From contig JAEXSY010000323.1 in NCBI GenBank assembly GCA_023440105.1, positions 1 to 11,403 of the forward strand: a stretch of DNA of 11,403 nt. The letters are read 5' to 3'. The notes beneath the pieces were generated by a model, which searched no databases, had not been told where the DNA came from, and was given only the letters and a program-made list of their open reading frames with translations. Of this stretch, positions 7,901 to 11,403 are shown one piece after another. This stretch comes from Bacillota bacterium. Lineage in GTDB: Bacteria; Bacillota; Clostridia; Clostridiales; Clostridiaceae. The stretch's first letter is position 1. The number at the start of each line of letters is the position of its first letter. The translations under genes were made by a program, and so were the position numbers.

Positions 7901-8684
7901 CATCAAAAAATAATGAATCTATAAGTGATACAGCACTATCTACTGTTGGAGGCTCACCTGGTCTAAGCCTTTTATAAATTTCAAGTAATGCTTCTTCCTT
8001 AGTCTTAGTATTATCTTTCTCAATAGTAGCTTTTAAACGTTCCTCTTCTCCAAAGAAATCAATAAGAGATTGATCACTACCGTATCCCATGGCTCGTGCC
8101 AGTATTGTGATAGGAAGTTTTCTTGTCTTATCAATCCTCACATAAATAATATCATTGGAGTCAGTTTCATACTCAAGCCATGCTCCTCTGTTAGGAATAA
8201 CAGTAGAAGCAAAGAGTTTCTTTCCGCTCTTATCCAGCGTTGAATTATAATAAACCCCTGGAGATCTTACAAGCTGGCTTACAATAACTCTTTCAGCACC
8301 GTTGATAATAAAGGTACCTTGCTCGGTCATTAACGGAAAATCTCCCATGAAGACTTCCTGCTCCTTTATCTCACCAGTTTCCTTGTTTTGAAGCCTCACA
8401 GCTACCTTTAAAGGTGCTGCATATGTTGCATCTCTTTCCTTGCATTCCTCCACAGAATACTTGATATTATCCATATCAAGCTTGTAGCCGACAAACTCTA
8501 GAACTAGATTCCCCGTAAAGTTACTTATAGGGTTGATGTCGTCAAATACTTCTTGAAGTCCCTCATCTAGAAACCAATTATAAGAATCTAGCTGCACCTC
8601 AATAAGATTCGGCATATCAGCGACTTCTTTTACTTTACCAAAGCTCATTCTGGTTCTTTTTCCAACCTGGACAGGATGTACCAT
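4983..8684 (-). CDS. rpoB: DNA-directed RNA polymerase subunit beta
   Basis: RpoB forms the other half of the RNA polymerase cleft and the rifamycin pocket. The 1233-residue frame is intact. The rifampicin region at about 481-512 (FFGSSQLSQFMDQ through HKRRLSALGPG) has Asp492, His502 and Ser507 at the positions of E. coli D516, H526 and S531, so the allele looks rifampicin sensitive. Active-site residues include the NYEDAML motif (Glu785, Asp786) and the lysines of GDKMAGRHGNKG (Lys937, Lys945). The conserved core ends near residue 1158. The last 75 residues are a strongly acidic tail with about 34 Asp or Glu, two Lys and no Arg. The ATG at 8682-8684 follows AGGGGTGA, a near-consensus binding site. 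MVHPVQVGKRTRMSFGK is a typical clostridial start, so the internal Met13 is not preferred. It has its own promoter at 8861-8889 and a structured leader. Confidence 0.99.
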   Translation of the reverse strand: MVHPVQVGKRTRMSFGKVKEVADMPNLIEVQLDSYNWFLDEGLQEVFDDINPISNFTGNLVLEFVGYKLDMDNIKYSVEECKERDATYAAPLKVAVRLQNKETGEIKEQEVFMGDFPLMTEQGTFIINGAERVIVSQLVRSPGVYYNSTLDKSGKKLFASTVIPNRGAWLEYETDSNDIIYVRIDKTRKLPITILARAMGYGSDQSLIDFFGEEERLKATIEKDNTKTKEEALLEIYKRLRPGEPPTVDSAVSLIDSLFFDAKRYDLSRVGRYKFNKKLAISLRITNQIAAKDIVHPETGEILVEKGNKISRENALDIQNLGINQVDVLIEDKVIRIIGNHFVNLSKIVPFNVEELNVKELVHYPTLREILDNYSDEESIKEEIKKNIHRLIPKHIVRDDIYASISYELGLAYGIGNVDDIDHLGNRRLRSVGELLQNQFRIGLSRMERVVKERMTIQDQEGITPQALINIRPVAASIKEFFGSSQLSQFMDQTNPLSELTHKRRLSALGPGGLSRERAGFEVRDVHHSHYGRMCPIETPEGPNIGLINSLATYARVNEYGFIETPYRVVDKKTGIVSTEIRYFTADEEDQYLVAQSNEPLDEEGRFLDNRVTVRHLEDVFVVPKEDVDLMDVSPRQLVSVATAMIPFLENDDASRALMGSNMQRQAVPLLKPQTPIVGTGIEYKAAVDSGVLPKAKNAGVISYVSANEIRVKRDSDGGTDVYRLLKFKRSNQGTCINQRPIVSKGEKVDKGTVLADGPSTDLGEIALGKNIRMGFITWEGYNYEDAMLISEELVREDVFTSIHIEEYECEARDTKLGPEEITRDIPNVAEDSLKDIDDRGIIRIGAEVRSGDILVGKVTPKGETELTAEERLLRAIFGEKAREVRDTSLRVPHGEAGIIVDVKVFTRENGDELPPGVNELVRCYIAQKRKISVGDKMAGRHGNKGVISRVLPEEDMPFLPDGRPLQICLNPLGVPSRMNIGQVLEVHLGWASQKLGWHIATPVFDGATESDIEKCLEDAGYNADGKTVLYDGRTGEPFDNRVTVGIMYILKLAHLVDDKIHARSTGPYSLVTQQPLGGKAQFGGQRFGEMEVWALEAYGAAHTLQEILTVKSDDVVGRVKTYEAIVKGENIPEPGVPESFKVLIKELQALCLNVKVLNDDNEEIKLKESVEDENEELDINIEGTEEFVPSSPTDEYVEVDEEAEEELEVDYDDLPLDDLQGDLGIDDFNEEQ

Positions 8685-8719
8685 CAGCTTTCACCCCTTG
8701 CATATACTTAAATAATCAA

Positions 8720-8742
8720 AGCCGCACTGTGTTTTAGCGGCC
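8720..8742 (-). promoter_or_regulatory. GC-rich hairpin in the rpoB leader
   Basis: In minus-strand RNA, GCCGC pairs with GCGGC, with one extra G-U pair outside, around an 11-base loop. UUUGAUUAUUU follows immediately. The short GC stem in an otherwise AU-rich leader, followed by a broken U-rich stretch, resembles a weak terminator or attenuator. The stem is short and the U-run interrupted, so any termination would be partial at most. Confidence 0.4.
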
Positions 8743-8764
8743 ATTAGATTGCGTATTACATCAT

Positions 8765-8802
8765 CTTGATAATATAACCATTTATTGTAATAGTTATTCA
8801 AG
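8765..8802 (-). promoter_or_regulatory. Long bulged hairpin in the rpoB leader
   Basis: Minus-strand RNA can form a 9-bp stem (AUAACUAUU with AAUGGUUAU, one U-G wobble) around a 6-base loop. It is extended by CUUGA with UCAAG across a 4-base bulge, giving 14 base pairs in all. The wobble pairs only in minus-strand RNA. It lies about 50 bases downstream of the predicted rpoB start point. No known leader family was recognised. Confidence 0.4.
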
Positions 8803-8860
8803 TAATCATAGTAACATTAATAAATTTTATACTACTCCATATTGAACAGTACATTAAATG

Positions 8861-8889
8861 ATAGTATCACAACTCATTTTCTTTGTCAA
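8861..8889 (-). promoter_or_regulatory. Sigma-A promoter for rpoBC
   Basis: The minus strand reads TTGACA (8884-8889), a 17-base spacer, and TACTAT (8861-8866) with an extended -10 TGA directly before it. The predicted start is near 8854, leaving a leader of about 170 bases before rpoB. It lies downstream of the rplL terminator, so rpoBC can be transcribed independently of rplJL. Confidence 0.7.
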
Positions 8890-8996
8890 TAAATCTTATG
8901 TATTTTTCTTCAAAAATTATTCTGAGCTTTTTAATCCATTAAAACCATCATTATCTTTTATTTACTTTTCTTTAAGCTTTTACACTTTACTGATTA

Positions 8997-9040
8997 TTTT
9001 TAATGCATAGGAATTTTTATAAATTCATATGCATTAAAAA
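8997..9040 (-). repeat. 44-base near-perfect inverted repeat after the rplL terminator
   Basis: Twenty positions on each side pair with a single mismatch around a 4-base loop, reading from the T-run at 8997 to the A-run at 9040. It overlaps the T-run of the rplL terminator (9036-9041), so the hairpin can form only in transcripts that read through. No T-run follows it on the minus strand. The rest of the 392-base rplL-rpoB gap holds the terminator, a 16-base palindrome at 8929-8944, the rpoB promoter and the rpoB leader. No gene was found there. Confidence 0.6.
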
Positions 9041-9065
9041 AGAGGCACATTAAGCACCTCTTTTT
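9036..9065 (-). terminator. Intrinsic terminator after rplL
   Basis: On the minus strand AGAGGUGC pairs with GUGCCUCU, two of the pairs being wobbles, around a 5-base loop. The 3' arm ends in a run of six Ts and A residues flank the 5' arm. The stem starts about 12 bases after the rplL stop. The stem is better formed on the minus strand than on the plus strand, where the wobbles become mismatches, so it serves rplL. Termination may be partial, as with the rplL-rpoB attenuator known in E. coli. Confidence 0.85.
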
Positions 9066-9076
9066 ATATAGCAAAA

Positions 9077-9445
9077 TTACTTTATCTCTACAGTTGCTCC
9101 AACTTCAGCAAGCTTAGCTTTCATAGCTTCAGCATCTTCCTTGGATACAGCTTCCTTAAGAGTCTTAGGAGCGCCGTCAACTAATTCCTTAGCTTCCTTT
9201 AATCCAAGACCAGTTATTTCTCTAACAGCCTTAATAACCTTAATCTTTTCTGAACCAGCTGATGCTAATACAACATCGAACTCAGTCTTTTCTTCAGCTG
9301 CTGGAGCTGCTGCTCCTGCTGCTCCTGCTACTGCTACTGGAGCTGCAGCGGATACGCCAAACTCCTCTTCGCAAGCTTTTACTAATTCATTTAATTCTAA
9401 AACGGACATTTCTTTTATAGCCTGAATGATATCTTCTCTTGTCAT
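9077..9445 (-). CDS. rplL: 50S ribosomal protein L7/L12
   Basis: L7/L12 forms the mobile multi-copy stalk that recruits and activates translational GTPases. The 122-residue protein has all three expected parts: an N-terminal dimerisation and L10-binding domain (about 1-32), an Ala/Gly/Pro-rich flexible hinge (about 33-51), and a C-terminal factor-binding domain (about 53-122) carrying EKIKVIKAVREITGLGLKEA. It is acidic overall, as usual for the family. The ATG at 9443-9445 follows GGAGGTG, with spacing slightly longer than at neighbouring genes. It lies 59 bases after rplJ with no promoter evident between them, so the two are cotranscribed from the promoter at 10185-10213. The hinge is encoded by a GCT/GGA-rich, low-complexity stretch around 9293-9350. 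Confidence 0.99.
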   Translation of the reverse strand: MTREDIIQAIKEMSVLELNELVKACEEEFGVSAAAPVAVAGAAGAAAPAAEEKTEFDVVLASAGSEKIKVIKAVREITGLGLKEAKELVDGAPKTLKEAVSKEDAEAMKAKLAEVGATVEIK

Positions 9446-9504
9446 TTTAAAAAAGCACCTCCAAATTTTCTTTTAAATAAGTTTTTGTTTTTTTATTCCG
9501 CCGA

Positions 9505-10011
9505 CTACTCAGCAGTAGTTTCTTGCTTCTTTTCTGCAATTGCATTTAAAAGATATGCAAGATTTGATAATGGAGCCTTGAAGCTTCCAAGAAGTTTTGC
9601 AATAAGAACTTCCTTTGATGGGATTGTCGCAAGAACCTTAACCTGATCTTGGTCATAAACTGTACCATCAACGATACCAGCCTTTAATTCCATCTTTTTA
9701 TGAGTTGAAGCAAAAGTATTAAGAACTCTTGCAGGAGCTGTAGCATCTTCATAACCAAAAGCTATAGATACTGGTCCCTCTAAGTATTCTACTATACCAT
9801 CTAAGCCTAACTCTTTAGCTGCTAAGGTTACAAGAGTGTTTTTATATACTTTGTATTCTATACCAGCTTCTCTAAGACTTTTTCTTAGTTCAGTGTCCTC
9901 TTCAACAGATAAGCCTTGATATTTAGTAAGTACTACGCCTTGAGCTTTTTCTAACTTTTCCTTAATCTCAGCTACCTTGGCTTCTTTTAGTTGCCTGTTT
10001 TTGTTTGCCAC
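9505..10011 (-). CDS. rplJ: 50S ribosomal protein L10
   Basis: L10 anchors L12 dimers to the 50S subunit and, as the L10-L12 complex, binds its own leader RNA. The 168-residue product has the usual N-terminal rRNA and L11-binding domain, with VVLTKYQGLSVEEDTELRK near 26-44 and YKVYKNTLVTLA near 53-64. It ends with a long C-terminal helix from about 134 to 163 (LIAKLLGSFKAPLSNLAYLLN) that binds L12. The short helix suggests two L12 dimers; this is inferred from family knowledge. The start is GTG at 10009-10011, supported by GAGGAGGT nine bases upstream and by the conserved N-terminus MANKNRQ. It is separated from rplA by a 204-base gap holding its own promoter and attenuator leader. Confidence 0.98.
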   Translation of the reverse strand: MANKNRQLKEAKVAEIKEKLEKAQGVVLTKYQGLSVEEDTELRKSLREAGIEYKVYKNTLVTLAAKELGLDGIVEYLEGPVSIAFGYEDATAPARVLNTFASTHKKMELKAGIVDGTVYDQDQVKVLATIPSKEVLIAKLLGSFKAPLSNLAYLLNAIAEKKQETTAE

Positions 10012-10020
10012 TGTGTGTCC

Positions 10021-10043
10021 ACCTCCTCACAGTTATAAACTGT
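10021..10043 (-). promoter_or_regulatory. Ribosome binding site and adjoining hairpin for the GTG start of rplJ
   Basis: GAGGAGGT at 10021-10028 lies about nine bases upstream of the GTG start. Directly 5' of it a palindrome (ACAGTT, three-base loop, AACTGT; 10029-10043) abuts the ribosome binding site without covering it. The site supports the GTG start. A role for the hairpin in translation is inference. Confidence 0.6.
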
Positions 10044-10045
10044 AT

Positions 10046-10084
10046 AATAAATTCAAAAGGTCTCCCCGCAGACGCGGGAAGACC
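10046..10084 (-). terminator. Attenuator terminator of the rplJ leader
   Basis: The minus-strand RNA forms an 11-bp GC-rich stem at 10059-10084 (GGUCU and CCCGC paired with GCGGG and AGACC, one U-G wobble, GUCU loop), followed by UUUUGAAUUUAUU. It lies within the rplJ leader, about 50 bases before the start codon, as expected for attenuation. Its 3' arm is also the partner of the antiterminator segment at 10150-10159. Confidence 0.9.
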
Positions 10085-10177
10085 ATTAAATGCAAGTTTA
10101 ATGTTTCTATCCTCGGTAGGTTGATGTACGTTACGCTGTAGCACCTACTGTCTGCGGAAGCTTTATTCAATTTCAAC
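10046..10177 (-). ncRNA. L10 leader (rplJL autoregulatory attenuator RNA)
   Basis: This leader matches the Firmicutes L10 leader, in which the L10-L12 complex binds nascent RNA and shifts folding between antitermination and termination. In 5' to 3' order on the minus strand it contains an antiterminator arm UUCCGCAGAC at 10150-10159 and a 6-bp GUAGGU/ACCUAC stem (10143-10148 with 10116-10121) followed by CCGAGG. Then come a 7-bp AU hairpin (10084-10103) and the terminator. The antiterminator arm pairs ten bases with 10064-10073 in the terminator. The GUAGGU arm starts two bases after the antiterminator arm, so L10 binding there could readily affect which fold wins. Confidence 0.9.
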
Positions 10178-10184
10178 AAGTGCT

Positions 10185-10213
10185 ATTATAGCAAACTTGC
10201 TTTAGTGTGTCAA
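10185..10213 (-). promoter_or_regulatory. Full-consensus sigma-A promoter for rplJL
   Basis: The minus strand reads TTGACA (10208-10213), exactly 17 bases, then TATAAT (10185-10190), a perfect consensus in both hexamers and spacing. The -35 box lies two bases after the rplA stop codon. The start point is predicted near 10177-10178, at the 5' end of the L10 leader. No terminator was seen at the end of rplA, so readthrough from rplKA probably also contributes. Confidence 0.93.
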
Positions 10214-10215
10214 TA

Positions 10216-10905
10216 CTAATCTAGAACTTTAGTGGAATTAATTTTAATTCCAGGACCCATAGTGCTGGATACAGATACTGACTTAACATATTGACCCTTT
10301 GCAGCTGCTGGCTTAGCCTTTATAAGAGCTTCCATTAATGTACGGAAGTTTTCAGCTAGCTTTGAAACCTCAAAGGATTTCTTACCTATTGGAACGTGAA
10401 CGATAGCGGTTTTATCCACTCTGTATTCAACTTTACCTGCTTTTATTTCAGCTATTGCCTTAGTAACATCAAAGGTTACTGTACCTGATTTTGGGTTAGG
10501 CATTAATCCTCTAGGTCCAAGTACTCTACCTAATCTACCTACAAGACCCATCATGTCAGGTGTAGCAACAACTACATCAAATCCAAACCAGTTTTCTTTT
10601 TGTATCTTTTCAATCATATCCTCAGCACCAACGAAATCTGCGCCTGCTGCCTCGGCTTCCTTAGCCTTATCGCCCTTAGCAAATACTAAAACTTTAACAG
10701 TTTTACCAGTTCCGTTAGGAAGAACAACAGCTCCTCTAACCTGCTGGTCAGCATGTCTTGGGTCTACCCCTAATCTTACATGAAGCTCGATAGTTTCATC
10801 AAACTTAGCCTTTGCAGTTTTTACTGCAAGTTCAAGAGCCTCTTCAGGTGTATATAAAACACTTTTGTCTATTAACTTTGCACTTTCAATATAATTCTTT
10901 CCCAT
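10216..10905 (-). CDS. rplA: 50S ribosomal protein L1
   Basis: L1 binds 23S rRNA to form the mobile L1 stalk that handles deacylated tRNA at the E site, and in many prokaryotes it represses its own operon. The 229-residue product has normal length. The two-domain fold shows as an N- plus C-terminal domain I (about 1-66 and 160-229) enclosing domain II. Visible motifs are QQVRGAVVLPNGTGK near 54-68 and the signature LGRVLGPRGLMPNPKSGTV near 125-143. MGPGIKINSTKVLD closes the protein. The ATG at 10903-10905 follows AAAGGAGG at good spacing. It lies 54 bases after rplK, and that gap contains an RNA resembling the 23S L1 site, which suggests feedback on rplA translation. Confidence 0.99.
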   Translation of the reverse strand: MGKNYIESAKLIDKSVLYTPEEALELAVKTAKAKFDETIELHVRLGVDPRHADQQVRGAVVLPNGTGKTVKVLVFAKGDKAKEAEAAGADFVGAEDMIEKIQKENWFGFDVVVATPDMMGLVGRLGRVLGPRGLMPNPKSGTVTFDVTKAIAEIKAGKVEYRVDKTAIVHVPIGKKSFEVSKLAENFRTLMEALIKAKPAAAKGQYVKSVSVSSTMGPGIKINSTKVLD

Positions 10906-10920
10906 TATTAAGCCTCCTTT

Positions 10921-10947
10921 GTGGTTTTAGCGGTTTTTACCTCCCAC
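10921..10947 (-). promoter_or_regulatory. Probable L1-binding mRNA site before rplA
   Basis: Minus-strand RNA carries GUGGGAGGU, an AAAA loop, then ACCGCUAAAACCAC, directly abutting the AAAGGAGG ribosome binding site of rplA. It folds as two short helices (GUGG/CCAC and GGU/ACC) joined by an asymmetric internal loop. From memory, the 23S rRNA L1 region contains GGUGGGAGGC on one strand and GAAAUACCACC on the other, which is the same pattern. L1 is known to recognise such a motif in both rRNA and mRNA. Binding here would block rplA translation; that is inference. Confidence 0.65.
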
Positions 10948-10959
10948 TTATTTCGTGAA

Positions 10960-11385
10960 TTATTCTTCAACAGTTACGCCCATGCTTCTTGCAGTTCCTT
11001 CGATCATGCTCATTGCAGTCTCAAGAGAAGCAGCATTTAAGTCAGGCATTTTTGTTTCAGCTATTTTCTTAACTTGCTCTTTAGTAAGCTTACCAACTTT
11101 TGTTCTGTTAGGAACTCCTGAACCACTATCAAGTCCTAGTTCCTTTTTTATAAGAACAGCAGCTGGTGGAGTCTTAAGTATGAAGCTGAAGCTTCTGTCC
11201 TGGTATACTGTTATGACAACCGGTATTATTAAGCCTGCTTGGTTTGCAGTCTTTGCATTAAACTCCTTACAGAACCCCATTATATTTACACCATGCTGAC
11301 CTAAAGCTGGACCAACTGGTGGTGCTGGAGTCGCCTTACCTGCAGGAAGCTGCAGTTTAATCATTCCTGTTACTTTCTTAGCCAT
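10960..11385 (-). CDS. rplK: 50S ribosomal protein L11
   Basis: L11 binds 23S rRNA at the GTPase-associated centre at the base of the L12 stalk. It contributes to factor binding and, in many bacteria, to stringent-response signalling by RelA. It is also part of the thiopeptide antibiotic site. The 141-residue product is full length. The N-terminal domain (about 1-70) carries LPAGKATPAPPVGPALGQHG with the proline-rich thiopeptide-contacting segment. The C-terminal rRNA-binding domain (about 75-141) includes VGKLTKEQVKKIAETK and ends in EGTARSMGVTVEE. The ATG at 11383-11385 follows AGGAGGA, the last clear signal before the window edge. The promoter, and any nusG or secE genes that commonly precede rplK, lie outside the window. 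Confidence 0.99.
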   Translation of the reverse strand: MAKKVTGMIKLQLPAGKATPAPPVGPALGQHGVNIMGFCKEFNAKTANQAGLIIPVVITVYQDRSFSFILKTPPAAVLIKKELGLDSGSGVPNRTKVGKLTKEQVKKIAETKMPDLNAASLETAMSMIEGTARSMGVTVEE

Positions 11386-11403
11386 GAGTTATTCCTCCTA
11401 TAC

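Noticed and set aside
8765..8790. Short upstream reading frames in the rpoB leader (for example ATG GTT ATA TTA TCA AGA TGA on the minus strand)
   Set aside because: Only a few codons, no ribosome binding site, and located in AT-rich DNA where such frames are common.
9141..9425. Plus-strand open frame of 94 codons opposite rplL
   Set aside because: The Ala-rich stretch reflects the reverse complement of the L12 hinge codons; no ribosome binding site or family match.
9504..9519. Hairpin at the end of rplJ (ACTACT, four-base loop, AGTAGT)
   Set aside because: It overlaps the last codons and stop of rplJ, is short, and lacks a T-run, so it is not a terminator; it may simply follow from the codons used.
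10553..11299. Plus-strand open frames opposite rplA (10553-10783) and rplK (10955-11299)
   Set aside because: Both lie antisense to conserved ribosomal protein genes, and neither product shows recognisable motifs.

Overview
This window is a core housekeeping gene cluster from a low-GC Gram-positive bacterium, most likely a Clostridium or close relative in the Clostridia. The evidence is the moderately AT-rich DNA, heavy use of AGA for arginine, strong AGGAGG ribosome binding sites, Firmicutes-type RNA polymerase subunits (RpoB 1233 aa, RpoC 1178 aa, without the large insertions of the E. coli subunits), and a YbxF-type L7Ae protein between rpoC and rpsL, as in Bacillus. All nine genes are on the minus strand, so transcription runs from high to low coordinates.

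In transcription order: rplK (L11, 10960-11385) and rplA (L1, 10216-10905); rplJ (L10, 9505-10011) and rplL (L7/L12, 9077-9445); rpoB (4983-8684) and rpoC (1424-4960); then the start of the str operon with ybxF (1024-1266), rpsL (S12, 592-969) and rpsG (S7, 1-446, 3' end cut by the window edge). The ybxB methyltransferase gene that sits between rplL and rpoB in Bacillus is absent. A 392-base non-coding stretch takes its place.

The genes are ordinary, and I found no undescribed protein system, mobile element, CRISPR array, tRNA or rRNA. The interest lies between the genes. Three internal promoters each have an exact TTGACA -35 box and a 17-base spacer, upstream of rplJ, rpoB and ybxF, so the cluster splits into at least four transcription units. 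The rplJ leader is a recognisable L10 leader with a terminator and a 10-bp antiterminator alternative. The rplK-rplA spacer contains a short RNA resembling the L1-binding site of 23S rRNA. The end of rplL has an intrinsic terminator whose U-run is also part of a 20-position hairpin. The rpoB, ybxF and rpsG 5' regions hold hairpins with no assigned role.

Together the genes supply the ribosomal stalk and its base (L11, L10, L12), the L1 stalk, the catalytic core of RNA polymerase, and two 30S proteins (S12 decoding centre, S7 head). The layout suggests each ribosomal unit is tuned by its own protein product, while rpoBC is partly uncoupled from the more abundant rplJL message.
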